A stretch of 64,000 nt of DNA from Spartobacteria bacterium (GCA_003167555.1 PMSN01000023.1:281906-345905), one strand, 5' to 3'. Shown: positions 8,132-17,525, counted from the stretch's first letter. Numbers and translations are program-made. The notes: generated by a model from the letters alone, not told the origin.

Positions 8132-9745
8132 TTAATCCTTCGCTGGGTGCCGCTGCGATCTGCCAATAGCGCGAAGGCGTTCGCCACATAAGGCGCTCCA
8201 TGCATTCCCGACAGAATCAAACTTCTGTAACGAACGCAGAGTGTCATGGGAGATTTTGATCGCAACGGTTTCCTCCAACACGATTGCTTCCGAGCCATCG
8301 GGAGAGCCGATATCTGAAATAATACCGACCGCCTGCTCGGTGCCAAACCCACCGGTGGAGTGCAAAACCACCGCGCCCCTTTTGGAGGGATCGATGCGGA
8401 CCCGGCCGTGAAAGACGATGAAAACTGACGAGGTGAGATCCAGCTTCGTCCCCACGGCATACTTCTCGCAGGAAGCGGGGATGGGGGTTGCGTCGTCGCC
8501 GGCACCGTTCTCCAAGGGAAAAAACTTCTTGGACTTCAATACATTTTCAAGAATGCGATTCTTGATAATATTATAAACGCTTGATGCCACCAGGGGCGCG
8601 TCGCCCAGCACTTTCGCAAAGGGATCCTTATGGAAGGCCAGGAGCAAACTGTCATCGACAGTCCGAATCGTAGCGGTGCGGGTAATGTTCGGAATCCACA
8701 GACTGAATTCTCCAATAATCTGTCCAGGCGCGATCCGAATTAGCTTATCCTGTCCGGGCACGTCTACGACGATGGTGCCCGAGACGGGGAAAAAGCAACT
8801 GTCAGCGAGATCGCCGCATTTGCAGATAATGCTATCGGCTTTCATGAGCAGGGGCGTGGCTATTTCGATGACGCGGAAGAGGACGTCGGGGGGCATCAAG
8901 CTAAAGAGGGAGTGCAACTGGACTGGATAGGAAGCGTTCGGTCGTTCGGTCGCCGCCCCGATCATGGCGCACAATTCCTGAACCGCTTTTCTCTCGTCCA
9001 AGTCGAGGAGAAATTTAGCCGCAGCAAGCGCCGCTATTGGTTCGCTCGACCTCATGGTGTCGTGGATAAGGAATTTGTATTCCTGGATTGTTTTCCGCCA
9101 AAGCCCCCCGATCGCTTGCCAACGCCGATCCTTCGCCTCCGCGTCTTGCAAACCAAGCTCATGCCGATTTGCGTTCATCACTTCGACGTGAACTCCATGC
9201 TTCACTGTTCGCCAGTAAACGTCGCCGAAGGCAAATTCACCCTCGCGCTGTCCTTTGATGTACAGATCGAAATACTGTTTTGAGACGAGCAGCTGGCTCG
9301 ATGCGGCTACCGATAACGCACGAGCTGCCATATTGATCCCCATGCCCCAAACGTTTGTGGTCCGGCCCAATTCGCGGGCTTCCTGCACGGTCCCGGAGTG
9401 CAAGGCAAGTCTGAGCTTGAGACTCTCCCCTGTGCGGGGACGCCAATCGGGGTGCTGCATCTTTTCAATGATCGAGAAGGCGACGTCGATTGCCCGACGA
9501 CAGGCATTGGAGGAAGCGAAAGTCAGATAGCCGCCATCGCCGGCCGGGCTCCAGCGATAGTCGGGTTCGCCAATGCTGTGGTAAGCCAAGGCCTCGTTAA
9601 TCCATCTAATCAGATTCTCGATCGCTTGAATCTGATCGTCGTCATGGAGCATCGAAAAGGAAGAGATGTCCATTCCTAACACGGCGTGGGCACCGCCAAT
9701 GTTGACACGTTGCAATGACTTGTTTTGCTTGGAGGCCTTGGTCAT
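8132..9745 (-). CDS. Class III nucleotide cyclase-like domain fused to two cyclic-nucleotide-binding-like domains
   Basis: Soluble 537-residue protein without membrane segments. Residues 20-200 form a class III nucleotidyl cyclase domain: metal aspartates Asp26 (GMDISSFS) and Asp70 (PAGDGGYLTF), transition-state Asn138 and Arg142 (GINMAARAL). The two positions that normally select the base in adenylate cyclases (Lys and Asp) are Ser66 and Asn131 here. Residues about 290-410 resemble a cyclic-nucleotide-binding domain with the phosphate cassette IIGEFSLWIPNITRTATIR; about 425-530 looks like a second, degenerate one. A linker of helices lies at 205-280. So one chain could make and sense a cyclic nucleotide. 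It converges with the methyltransferase at 7214. Product and effector are unknown. Confidence 0.8.
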   Translation of the reverse strand: MTKASKQNKSLQRVNIGGAHAVLGMDISSFSMLHDDDQIQAIENLIRWINEALAYHSIGEPDYRWSPAGDGGYLTFASSNACRRAIDVAFSIIEKMQHPDWRPRTGESLKLRLALHSGTVQEARELGRTTNVWGMGINMAARALSVAASSQLLVSKQYFDLYIKGQREGEFAFGDVYWRTVKHGVHVEVMNANRHELGLQDAEAKDRRWQAIGGLWRKTIQEYKFLIHDTMRSSEPIAALAAAKFLLDLDERKAVQELCAMIGAATERPNASYPVQLHSLFSLMPPDVLFRVIEIATPLLMKADSIICKCGDLADSCFFPVSGTIVVDVPGQDKLIRIAPGQIIGEFSLWIPNITRTATIRTVDDSLLLAFHKDPFAKVLGDAPLVASSVYNIIKNRILENVLKSKKFFPLENGAGDDATPIPASCEKYAVGTKLDLTSSVFIVFHGRVRIDPSKRGAVVLHSTGGFGTEQAVGIISDIGSPDGSEAIVLEETVAIKISHDTLRSLQKFDSVGNAWSALCGERLRAIGRSQRHPAKD

Positions 9746-9910
9746 GGGGAGTTCGTCGATAGCTAAATGCTGGCGGGAGCAGTTGCTCAGGCCTAGGCGA
9801 AAGTCCGCTAATAGTCGATGATATTATGAAGGAGCTTCGTAACGTTCGGCCTAGCGACAATCATGAACTAATTTGGCCGGGCGAGTGGAACTGTGAACGG
9901 ACCCGCGGCC

Positions 9911-10996
9911 TCAGAGTAATTGGTCGAGTCCGCCGCTGACTTTCGGAAGGGGGGGCGGCTGGGCCCTCGGTGCCTGAAATTTCTCGAGCGGCTTGACGAG
10001 ATTTCCCGGAAGCGGGCGGACGCGATCGAAAATGCGCTCGGCGATCGGTTTCGCCACGAGATAACCGACGGCGAACATTTCCATCCGCGCGTCGAGGTTA
10101 TCGATGTAGTTGAGCGCCATCGCTTCCGGCGTTTTCGGGGCGACGGGCGAACCGAACTGCGGTTCGCCGTGATGCGCGCCAATCAGATGGAGCAGGTGCA
10201 TCCGCACATCTTCGGATGCGGGCACGAGCGCGCTCCACGCGTTCGCATTTTCCTGCGTCTGCAGTTTTCGCCAGAGCGAATTGACCAGCTCGAGGCCGAT
10301 CGAGATGTGGCCCATCAGTTCGCCGCGCTCGTCGTAGCCCATCGTGAACCCGGTCTCCGGCAAATGGTTTTCCCAAAGCTTCCCGCAGTCGTGAAACAAA
10401 ACGCCGGCAAGGAGGAGATCGAGATTCAACTGCGGATAGAGCGGCCCGACTCCCATCGCCACTCGCATCATCTGGGCCGTGTGCTCGACGAGGCCGCCGC
10501 GCCGCGCGTGATGATAGGAACGCGCGCCGGCCGTGCGCCGAAAACGTTCGCCGTGCTCCGCCAGGAATGCTTCGCCGAGTGCGCGCAAGCGTGGATCGCC
10601 GATCTCCTTCGTCCGTTCGCCGATGTAATCCCAATCGGCTTTTTGCTTCGCGCGCAAATCCGGAGGACCAGCGAGCAAGTCCGAGATTTCCTGCGGCGCC
10701 AGCGGACGAATGTTCCATTTCCTTGCATCGAGGCCGTACTGTTGATGTTGGACGAACTCGCCCGCCAGCTCAATGAATGCGCCGGCGGTGAGCGCTTCAC
10801 AAGCGCGATATGCCACATGATCGCTCCAAACCCGGAGCGTCATGCGGTCGCACGCGTCGGCGAGGCCAAGCTCGCAGTATGGCTTGCCTTCCCGCGTCGA
10901 TTTCGCCGTGCTCGCATCCACCTGCACGTGGACGCGCGCGAGCACAGCGCTGCTTTGGGCGGCGCGACGAATTTCGCTGAGCGTCAGCAAATCCAT
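9911..10996 (-). CDS. OB-fold/HD-domain 3'-5' exoribonuclease, YhaM-like
   Basis: The 361-residue protein has an N-terminal OB-type nucleic-acid-binding part (residues about 18-105, including GKPYCELGLADACDRMTLR) and a C-terminal HD phosphohydrolase domain with HHARRGGLVEHT, LFHDCGKLW and IGAHHGEPQFG as metal ligands. This order is that of the YhaM family, which degrades RNA and single-stranded DNA from the 3' end. A proline-rich tail (residues 340-355) ends the protein. It stands alone, with the dismutase gene codirectional 45 bases upstream. Confidence 0.85.
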   Translation of the reverse strand: MDLLTLSEIRRAAQSSAVLARVHVQVDASTAKSTREGKPYCELGLADACDRMTLRVWSDHVAYRACEALTAGAFIELAGEFVQHQQYGLDARKWNIRPLAPQEISDLLAGPPDLRAKQKADWDYIGERTKEIGDPRLRALGEAFLAEHGERFRRTAGARSYHHARRGGLVEHTAQMMRVAMGVGPLYPQLNLDLLLAGVLFHDCGKLWENHLPETGFTMGYDERGELMGHISIGLELVNSLWRKLQTQENANAWSALVPASEDVRMHLLHLIGAHHGEPQFGSPVAPKTPEAMALNYIDNLDARMEMFAVGYLVAKPIAERIFDRVRPLPGNLVKPLEKFQAPRAQPPPLPKVSGGLDQLL

Positions 10997-11041
10997 CTCA
11001 GTAGTACCGCCGCTCTGCTGCGGCTCAGAAGAAACCAGCGT

Positions 11042-11551
11042 TTATTTCGCAGCCTCAATCACGCCGCATGCGATGCGCGCGCCGGAGTTCCCGGAGGGAT
11101 CAGTTTTCAGGTCGTCTTCTTTCTCATGAACCACAACCGATTTGCCAATGATCGAGTCCGCGCCGCTCAAACTCATTTTGCCTTTCCAATCGAGATGCGC
11201 CTTGCCGGAAGCGTCCGCTTCAATATTGCCGAGATCGCCGGCGTGACGGTCAGCCGTCATTGGGCCGCCGTGATGTCCATGTGTCGGATTAAAATGGGCG
11301 CCGGCCGAGGCTGCGTCGGCGGCGGAACAATCTCCTTTTTCATGAAGATGAATGCCATGCTTGCCCGGTTTCAGTCCGCTGATGTCGGCGATCACTTGCA
11401 CGTCATCGCCAGTTTTCGCGAACGTGACCGTGCCCGTTACCTGGCTGCCGGACTTCGAATCCAGTTTCGCCGTCGCTTTGGTTACGTCCTGACCGTGCGC
11501 GACCAGAGCGAGCGCGCACAACATGCCCAGGGAAATAATAAGTGTTTTCAT
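11042..11551 (-). CDS. sodC: Copper/zinc superoxide dismutase, periplasmic
   Basis: Dismutates superoxide outside the cytoplasm. ATG 11551 gives 169 residues and a clear signal peptide (MKTLIISLGMLCALALVAHG, cleavage near residue 20-21); the longer upstream frame has repeat-like composition and is not used. Metal ligands are in place: GIHLHEKGDC (His68, His70, with Cys75 of the disulphide), AHFNP (His86), MTADRHAGDLGN (His103), VVVHEKEDD (His142), and the partner cysteine in ARIACGVIE. An inverted repeat separates it from aguB upstream. Confidence 0.95.
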   Translation of the reverse strand: MKTLIISLGMLCALALVAHGQDVTKATAKLDSKSGSQVTGTVTFAKTGDDVQVIADISGLKPGKHGIHLHEKGDCSAADAASAGAHFNPTHGHHGGPMTADRHAGDLGNIEADASGKAHLDWKGKMSLSGADSIIGKSVVVHEKEDDLKTDPSGNSGARIACGVIEAAK

Positions 11552-11614
11552 GACCGCCAACGTACCGCCGGGGTTCACGAAATGAAAACAATTAATCGAG
11601 CGGCCGATCGGATC

Positions 11615-11695
11615 TTCTGTAGCCGTCGCCCTATGGGCGACGTGACCATCGGCGTCGCGCCTTCCCGCGCTTCGCACAGCGAAGCGGCTACAGAA
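11615..11695. repeat. Palindromic repeat with CTGTAGCCG ends
   Basis: Starts TTCTGTAGCCGTCGC and ends GCGGCTACAGAA, with a short internal hairpin (CGTCGCCCTATGGGCGACG). Lies between aguB and sodC on the same strand. The outer word TGTAGC is shared with the repeats at 5902, 27955, 42101 and 59041. Confidence 0.7.
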
Positions 11696-11700
11696 GAGCA

Positions 11701-12588
11701 TTAATCGATCAACCGCTGATCGATTCCGGAGTAGGCATCCACGCGGCGATCGCGCAGGAATGGCCAATGCGTTCGATGTTCGTCCACGCGTTTCCATTCG
11801 ATCTCCGCCATGACGATCTCTTCGCGATCCATACTTCCTTGCGCGATGATTTCGCCGCTAGGCGCGATGACAAAACTTTGGCCCCAGAACTCGATCCCGT
11901 CGCCGCCGGCCGGAGCTTCGTGACCGATGCGATTGACCGCGGCGACGTAACAACCATTCGCGATGGCGTGACTGCGCTGCATCGTTTCCCACGCGGAATA
12001 TTGCGCGGCGCCGTACTTCTTTTTCTCGCGCGGATGCCAGCCGATCGCAGTGGGATAAAATAAAATCTGCGCGCCGCGCAGCGCCGTCAGCCGCGCGGAT
12101 TCCGGATACCATTGGTCCCAGCAAATACAGACACCGATTTTTCCGTGCGCCGTCGGCCATGCTTGGAATCCGAGATCTCCGGGCGCGAAGTAAAACTTCT
12201 CGTAATAAGAAGGGTCGTCCGGGATATGCATCTTGCGATATTTCCCGAGGTACTGCCCGTCCGCATCGATGATCGCCGCGGTGTTGTGGTAAACGCCCGC
12301 CGCGCGCTTCTCGAAAAGCGACGCGACAATCACCGCGCCGATCTCACGCGCGACCGTTTCCAGCTCCGCCGTGGTCGGTCCTGGAATTTCTTCGGCGAGC
12401 GCGAAGTTCGCGTGGTCCTCCGCCTGGCAGAAGTATTGCGAGCGAAACAATTCCGGCAGGCAAATGATCTGCGCACCGTCTTTGGCCGCATCACGAATAC
12501 GCGCGATCGCTTTCGCCAGGTTTGCAGCCGGATCGGTCCCGCACTGCATCTGCACGAGAGCAACTTTGGCCGTTGGCGAAGAAGCCAT
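11701..12588 (-). CDS. aguB: N-carbamoylputrescine amidase (nitrilase superfamily)
   Basis: Hydrolyses N-carbamoylputrescine to putrescine, CO2 and ammonia, the last step of the agmatine route to polyamines. The 295-residue protein shows the nitrilase triad: Glu in IICLPELF, Lys in KYRKMHIPDDP and Cys in VCICWDQWYPE; the segments RSQYFCQ and IGWHPREKKKYG are typical of the plant/bacterial AguB group rather than of omega-amidase or beta-ureidopropionase. No agmatine deiminase is in the window, so the first half of the pathway must be elsewhere. Confidence 0.9.
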   Translation of the reverse strand: MASSPTAKVALVQMQCGTDPAANLAKAIARIRDAAKDGAQIICLPELFRSQYFCQAEDHANFALAEEIPGPTTAELETVAREIGAVIVASLFEKRAAGVYHNTAAIIDADGQYLGKYRKMHIPDDPSYYEKFYFAPGDLGFQAWPTAHGKIGVCICWDQWYPESARLTALRGAQILFYPTAIGWHPREKKKYGAAQYSAWETMQRSHAIANGCYVAAVNRIGHEAPAGGDGIEFWGQSFVIAPSGEIIAQGSMDREEIVMAEIEWKRVDEHRTHWPFLRDRRVDAYSGIDQRLID

Positions 12589-12597
12589 TCAGAAATT

Positions 12598-12671
12598 AAC
12601 CACAGAGCGCACGGAGATCACGGAGATCACAAAAAAGTTTCTGCCTCCGTGAGCTCCGTGTTCTCTGTGGT
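12598..12671. repeat. CACAGAG/CACGGAG-type inverted repeat
   Basis: Begins AACCACAGAGCGCACGGAGA and ends with the complementary TCCGTGTTCTCTGTGGT; inside it the 9-base word CACGGAGAT occurs twice in tandem. Looser relatives with similar words occur at 30183, 31080 and 31961. It separates the cyclophilin gene from aguB. Confidence 0.75.
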
Positions 12672-12677
12672 AAAAAA

Positions 12678-13289
12678 TTACTTCACTGAATCAGCCGGCA
12701 CGATCTTGATGCTCTCGACGTTCATCCGCTTTTCGGGCCGGTCGCCCGGGAGAGTTTTCGTCGTGGCAATTTTTTCCAGGACGTCGTCGCCTTTGATTAG
12801 TTTTCCGAAGGCGGTGTATTGGCCGTCGAGAAATTTCGGCGCGCCGTGACAGATGAAAAACTGGCTGCCGGCCGAATTCGGATCCTGCGAGCGGGCCATC
12901 GAAAGCACGCCGCGTTCGTGCGATTTCTTGTTAAACTCCGCGAGAATCTTGTAGCCGGGATCGCCCGTGCCCCAGCGGGACTTTTGGCTTTCGTCTTTCG
13001 TCAGAGGATCGCCGCCCTGGATCATGAATCCCTTGATGACGCGATGGAAGGCAGTTCCATCGTAGAAGCCGGCTTTCGCCAGCTTCTTGAAATTCTCTAC
13101 CGTCTTCGGGGCCACGTCCGGCCAGAATTCGGCCACCATCTCGCCTTCGCTGGTCTTGATCACTGCTACTTCTTTTGTCGGTTCGTTCATAGCGGCGGTC
13201 TCTTTCTTTTCTTCCTTTTTATCTTCGCTGCGCAATGGCGTGGCGGCGAACGCCAATCCGATGACGCAACAAAGCAATGTCAGTTTCAT
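12678..13289 (-). CDS. Peptidyl-prolyl cis-trans isomerase, cyclophilin type, exported
   Basis: The 203-residue protein has an N-terminal signal peptide (residues 1-21), a short charged linker (EDKKEEKKE) and a cyclophilin domain with FHRVIKGFMIQGGDP, GSQFFICHGAPKFLDGQYTAFGK and the active-site Arg in FHRV. It would help proline isomerisation in the periplasm. It is the compact prokaryotic type (PpiA/PpiB-like). The gene stands between carB and aguB on the same strand, separated from both by repeats. Confidence 0.92.
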   Translation of the reverse strand: MKLTLLCCVIGLAFAATPLRSEDKKEEKKETAAMNEPTKEVAVIKTSEGEMVAEFWPDVAPKTVENFKKLAKAGFYDGTAFHRVIKGFMIQGGDPLTKDESQKSRWGTGDPGYKILAEFNKKSHERGVLSMARSQDPNSAGSQFFICHGAPKFLDGQYTAFGKLIKGDDVLEKIATTKTLPGDRPEKRMNVESIKIVPADSVK

Positions 13290-13339
13290 GCGTGACCCTA
13301 GCGTTCAACGTCCCACCTTCAACTGCGAACGCCGCCCAG

Positions 13340-13366
13340 CGCGGCTCGACGGAGTCTCGCCCTACC
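13340..13366. repeat. Half copy of the GGTAGGGCGAGACTC-type repeat
   Basis: One arm only, CGGCTCGACGGAGTCTCGCC followed by CTACC. Complete two-arm copies are at 37801, 45284 and 57866. The missing arm suggests decay or a fragment. Confidence 0.6.
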
Positions 13367-13400
13367 AGATGCGGAACACGGCGTATCCAGCTTCTCTTCA

Positions 13401-16400
13401 TTAGGCGTTGGGCGTTGGGCGTTCGGCGTTCGGCGTTTTCCTCTCTTTCCCTGCGCCATGATATTCCTGCAGGGTCTTGACGTGCAGATTGCTCCGCTGC
13501 AATGAGCGGATGCCGTTCGCGCTCGCCTGCGCCGCGCGAATCGTCGTCATGATCGGAATCTTCTGCGCGAGCGACGCGTTCCGAATTCTCACCTCATCTT
13601 CGCGCGGAATCTTTCCGCTCGGCGTGTTGATGATGAAATTGATTTCCCCGTTGGTGACGAGATCGAGCACGTTGGGACGGCCCTCGCGAATCTTGTGCAC
13701 CTTCGTCACGGGCACATTCGCCGCCGCCAGCATCGCGGCCGTGCCGCTCGTGGCGATAATCTTGAAACCGAGGCTGACAAATTCGTGCCCGAGCGAGATC
13801 ACGTTCCGTTTATCGTCGTCTTTCACGCTGATGAAAACGGTGCCCCCCTTCGGGAGCGGCGGCGGCGCGGCCATTTGGGATTTGGCGTAAGCGAGGCCGA
13901 GATCGGCGTCGATGCCCATCACTTCGCCAGTCGATTTCATTTCCGGCCCGAGCGCGATGTCGACGCCCTGGTAACGCAGGAACGGAAAGACAGCTTCCTT
14001 CACCGAGAAATGTTTCGGCACGATCTCCTCGGTGAATCCCAGTTCGCGCAGCGTTTTCCCGGTCATCACCTTCGCCGCCAGCTTCGCCAGAGGGACGCCG
14101 ATCGCCTTGCTGACGAACGGCACCGTGCGTGACGCGCGCGGATTCACTTCGAGCACGTAAACATCGTCGCCTTTGACGGCGAACTGGACGTTCATCAGGC
14201 CGCGCACATTCAGCTCGCGCGCCATGGCCTTCGTCGCCGCGGTGATTTCCTTCACGACGGCTTTGGAAATTGAAAACGTGGGAATCACGCACGCGCTGTC
14301 GCCGCTGTGGATGCCGGCTTGCTCAATGTGCTCCATGACGGCGCCGATCACGCTCGTCTCGCCGTCCGCGATGCAATCGACGTCGATTTCGATCGCGTCT
14401 TCGAGAAAGCGGTCGACGAGAACGGGACGGTCGGAGCTGACTTCGATCGCGCTTTGCATGTAACGGCGCAGATCTTCGTCGTTGTAGACCAACTCCATGG
14501 CGCGGCCGCCGAGAACAAAAGATGGCCTAACGAGTACTGGGTAACCGATCCTTTGCGCGATCGCGACCGCTTCTTCAGCGCTCACCGCGGAGCCGCTTGG
14601 GGTCTGGCGCAAGCCGAGCTTGTCGAGCATCGCGGCGAATAATTTCCGGTCCTCCGCAATCTCAATGCTTTCCGGTTGGGTGCCGATAATCGGAACACCC
14701 GCGGCCTGCAATCCTTCCGCCAGATTGAGCGGCGTCTGCCCTCCGAACTGGACGATGACGCCTTCGGGAAGTTCCTGGTCGTAGATATTGAGCACGTCTT
14801 CGAGGGTGAGCGGCTCGAAGTAGAGTTTGTCGCTCGTGTCGTAATCAGTCGAAACCGTTTCCGGATTCGAGTTGACCATGATCGTTACGAATCCGAGCTC
14901 ACGGAGCGCGAAGGCGGCGTGGACGCAGCAGTAATCGAATTCGATTCCCTGTCCCACGCGGTTCGGGCCGCCGCCGAGGATCATGATCTTGCGCTTGTCG
15001 CTGCGGCGCATCTCGTTCTCACTGCCGTAAGTGGAATAATAGTACGGCGTAAACGCCTCGAACTCCGCGGCGCAGGTGTCGACGAGGCGGTAGGTGGGAA
15101 TCACGCCAGCCGCTTTTCGCGCCGCGCGAATCTCCGATTCGGAAGTTCCGTGCGCGACGGCCAGCTGGCGATCGGAAAACCCCAGCTTCTTCGCGCGACG
15201 CAGTTGCCGCGGATCAAAAGGGAACACAGACTTGCAGTCTGTGTTCCGGAGCTTTTGCGCTTCCTGCACGAGCTGGCGCACGTTGTGCAGAAACCAGCGA
15301 TCAATCTTCGTCAGCTCGAAGACTTCATCGATCGAGAGGTCGTCCTCGAAAGCCTGCGCGATGTAGAAAATTCGCTCGGCGTTCGGGATCGCGAGCCTCA
15401 AACGCAATGCGTCGGGATCGACGCGTTTCTCGTTTCCATCGCCGCAAAGACCGAAGCGTTTAATCTCGAGCGAGCGCAACGCTTTTTGGAGCGCTTCCTT
15501 GAACGTCCGCCCGATCGCCATCGCTTCGCCCACGCTCTTCATTTGCGTCGTGAGCGTGGCGTTGGCCTGCGGAAATTTCTCGAAGGTGAAGCGCGGCACC
15601 TTCACCACGCAGTAATCGATCGTCGGTTCAAAACTCGCTGGCGTTTCGCGGGTGATGTCGTTCCGGATTTCGTCGAGTGTGTAACCGACCGCCAGTTTCG
15701 CCGCAATCTTCGCGATCGGAAAGCCGGTCGCCTTCGAGGCGAGCGCGCTCGAACGCGAGACGCGCGGATTCATCTCGATGACGACCATGCGGCCGTTCCG
15801 CGGATTCACGGCAAACTGGATATTCGAGCCGCCGGTCTCGACGCCGATCTCGCGAATGACGGCGAACGACGCGTCGCGCATCAATTGGAATTCCCGATCG
15901 GAAAGCGTTTGCGCGGGCGCGACCGTGATGGAATCGCCGGTGTGGACGCCCATCGGATCGAAATTCTCGATCGAGCAGATGACGACGCAGTTGTCCGCGC
16001 AATCGCGCATCACTTCCATCTCAAATTCTTTCCAGCCGACGAGCGACTCCTCGATCAACACTTCCGTGACCGGGGACAGATCGAGACCACGCTCGACGAT
16101 CTCGGCGAGCTCATCGCGATTGTAAGCGATGCCGCCGCCCGAGCCACCGAGCGTGAACGCCGGCCGGATGATGAGCGGAAATTTGCCGATCATGTCCGCG
16201 ACGTGGCTGGCATCGGCAATGGAATGCGCGATGCCGGAGCGCGGAACATCGAGGCCGATCCGCAGCATCGCCTCCTTGAAGAGCTGGCGATCTTCGCCTT
16301 TCGCGATGGCCTGGGCATTCGCGCCGATCAACCGGACGTTGTGCCGCCCGAGCGCGCCGTTGCGGTTGAGTTCCATCGCGGCATTCAGCGCGGTCTGGCC

Positions 16401-16673
16401 GCCCATCGTCGGCAAAATCGCATCCGGCTTTTCGCGTTCGAGAATGGCCTCGATTACTTCCGGCGTGATCGGCTCGATGTAAGTGCGATCGGCAAATTCC
16501 GGATCGGTCATGATCGTGGCCGGATTCGAATTCACGAGCACGACTTCGTAGCCTTCTTCGCGCAACGCCTTGCAAGCCTGGACGCCGGAATAGTCGAACT
16601 CGCAGCCCTGCCCGATGATGATCGGGCCCGAGCCAATCAGCAGAATTTTGTGGAGATCGTTGTTCCGCGGCAT
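13401..16673 (-). CDS. carB: Carbamoyl-phosphate synthase large subunit
   Basis: Makes carbamoyl phosphate from bicarbonate, ammonia from the CarA glutaminase and two ATP, for pyrimidine and arginine synthesis. The 1090-residue protein has the two homologous ATP-grasp halves ([18 protein letters not shown] at the start of the first, [16 protein letters not shown] at the second), the central oligomerisation region and a C-terminal allosteric MGS-like domain. Two oddities: a perfect 27-bp palindrome at 15221-15247 is translated as residues about 476-485 (containing NTDCKSVF) in the oligomerisation region, and the last residues ([11 protein letters not shown]) are encoded by a heptanucleotide repeat. 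No carA lies next to it; pyrE is at 53040. Confidence 0.97.
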   Translation of the reverse strand: MPRNNDLHKILLIGSGPIIIGQGCEFDYSGVQACKALREEGYEVVLVNSNPATIMTDPEFADRTYIEPITPEVIEAILEREKPDAILPTMGGQTALNAAMELNRNGALGRHNVRLIGANAQAIAKGEDRQLFKEAMLRIGLDVPRSGIAHSIADASHVADMIGKFPLIIRPAFTLGGSGGGIAYNRDELAEIVERGLDLSPVTEVLIEESLVGWKEFEMEVMRDCADNCVVICSIENFDPMGVHTGDSITVAPAQTLSDREFQLMRDASFAVIREIGVETGGSNIQFAVNPRNGRMVVIEMNPRVSRSSALASKATGFPIAKIAAKLAVGYTLDEIRNDITRETPASFEPTIDYCVVKVPRFTFEKFPQANATLTTQMKSVGEAMAIGRTFKEALQKALRSLEIKRFGLCGDGNEKRVDPDALRLRLAIPNAERIFYIAQAFEDDLSIDEVFELTKIDRWFLHNVRQLVQEAQKLRNTDCKSVFPFDPRQLRRAKKLGFSDRQLAVAHGTSESEIRAARKAAGVIPTYRLVDTCAAEFEAFTPYYYSTYGSENEMRRSDKRKIMILGGGPNRVGQGIEFDYCCVHAAFALRELGFVTIMVNSNPETVSTDYDTSDKLYFEPLTLEDVLNIYDQELPEGVIVQFGGQTPLNLAEGLQAAGVPIIGTQPESIEIAEDRKLFAAMLDKLGLRQTPSGSAVSAEEAVAIAQRIGYPVLVRPSFVLGGRAMELVYNDEDLRRYMQSAIEVSSDRPVLVDRFLEDAIEIDVDCIADGETSVIGAVMEHIEQAGIHSGDSACVIPTFSISKAVVKEITAATKAMARELNVRGLMNVQFAVKGDDVYVLEVNPRASRTVPFVSKAIGVPLAKLAAKVMTGKTLRELGFTEEIVPKHFSVKEAVFPFLRYQGVDIALGPEMKSTGEVMGIDADLGLAYAKSQMAAPPPLPKGGTVFISVKDDDKRNVISLGHEFVSLGFKIIATSGTAAMLAAANVPVTKVHKIREGRPNVLDLVTNGEINFIINTPSGKIPREDEVRIRNASLAQKIPIMTTIRAAQASANGIRSLQRSNLHVKTLQEYHGAGKERKTPNAERPTPNA
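13404..13437. repeat. Heptanucleotide tandem repeat at the carB 3' end
   Basis: Nearly five units of GGCGTTG/GGCGTTC. It is read in the carB frame on the minus strand and encodes its last residues before the TAA. Confidence 0.8.
15221..15247. repeat. Perfect palindrome inside carB
   Basis: Twelve-base arms GGAACACAGACT and AGTCTGTGTTCC around the loop TGC; A/T-rich flanks (CAAAAG and CTTTTG) extend the pairing with interruptions. It stays in frame. Confidence 0.9.
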
Positions 16674-16774
16674 TAGAGCGAGCGGACGATAGACGAAATC
16701 GCGCGAAGATCACGAGCTAAACGACCGGCTTATTGCAGGTGCTCCGCGACTCGCGGAGGAGACCGCTCGACTAA

Positions 16775-17107
16775 CTAGCGAACTTGTAATTCCGCCGTCC
16801 GCTTATTCGCCGCGGCGCGCCATTCTTCGAGACGCGAGCTGACGATTTGGAGCGCCGCCGGGCGACCGCGATATTTCTTCGCCGTCTTCGTCACCATGCC
16901 GTCGTGCACGAGGTTCTGGAGTTTTTCGTAGGCACGGAGGCGGAGCATTTCATCGCCGCCACTCGCCGCATTCCGCGCGTGGAGATTCGCGTAGACGAGG
17001 TCGTAGAGCGGCTTGAATTCGAACGAAAGTTTTTGCGATAGAATCGCGCAAAGCTCTTCCGTCATGATGTCCGGGGTGCGGCGCGTGAAACCTGAATGAT
17101 TAGCCAC
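16775..17107 (-). CDS. Unknown 110-aa protein cotranscribed with rpoZ
   Basis: Basic, helical 110-residue protein starting at GTG 17107, only two bases after the rpoZ stop, so almost certainly translated from the same mRNA. Residues 50-100 (LRAYEKLQNLVHDGMVTK, then a KKYRGRP motif) could be a winged-helix or small nucleic-acid-binding domain. I do not recognise the family. The tight coupling to the omega subunit suggests a link with transcription, by context only. Confidence 0.65.
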   Translation of the reverse strand: MANHSGFTRRTPDIMTEELCAILSQKLSFEFKPLYDLVYANLHARNAASGGDEMLRLRAYEKLQNLVHDGMVTKTAKKYRGRPAALQIVSSRLEEWRAAANKRTAELQVR

Positions 17108-17109
17108 AA

Positions 17110-17379
17110 TTAAGCTGCCTTTTTCTCAGAGTGGACACCGGGAAAGGTAACGATCGGCACAAACGAGTTATCGGGCTTTATGCCGGGGGAGGCTTCGTAG
17201 GTTAATTTCCCCGCGATCACTTCGCTGAGCGCGACATCACAAAAACCCATCCCCGGCGGCGCGGCGATCAAGGGCCGGTGCCCGCGGATCAATTGCCGGA
17301 CGCGTTGCCGGACAATGTTAATGAGAAGCTGCGCATTGGGAATGACGAGCGAGGCGTTTTTGAGAAGAGTGGGATGCAT
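17110..17379 (-). CDS. rpoZ: RNA polymerase omega subunit
   Basis: Small subunit that helps fold and assemble the beta' subunit. The 89-residue frame contains the omega core pattern: NAQLLINIVRQRVRQLIRGH, then RPLI and DVALSEVIAGKLTYE, in the usual order; the typical DxA/LKEI element is DVALSEVI here. The C-terminal 25 residues are variable. ATG 17379 is preceded by about 145 bases without a gene in which a promoter should lie. The unknown gene at 16775 follows after two bases. Confidence 0.85.
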   Translation of the reverse strand: MHPTLLKNASLVIPNAQLLINIVRQRVRQLIRGHRPLIAAPPGMGFCDVALSEVIAGKLTYEASPGIKPDNSFVPIVTFPGVHSEKKAA

Positions 17380-17525
17380 AATGTTGATGGCCTCGTTAGG
17401 TTAAATTTTTTCTCCTTATCAGCAGCCGAGCGGCTTCGAGATTGAGCGAAGGAGCGGAAGATGACCGCGGCCACTATCGTCGGTAACCGGGTTTTAGCAA
17501 CCGTTAGTCCTGAGCCGATCCTCGA

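Noticed and set aside
7214..9745. A complete Pycsar or CBASS operon
   Set aside because: Only one chain has cyclase and sensor domains; no separate membrane or nuclease effector is present.
9920..11704. 594-codon plus-strand reading frame opposite the YhaM-like and sodC genes
   Set aside because: Spans two opposite-strand genes and a repeat; composition is that of a GC-rich shadow frame.
14676..16676. Long plus-strand reading frame of 666 codons opposite carB
   Set aside because: Antisense shadow of a well-conserved gene; Arg/Asp-rich composition with no motif.
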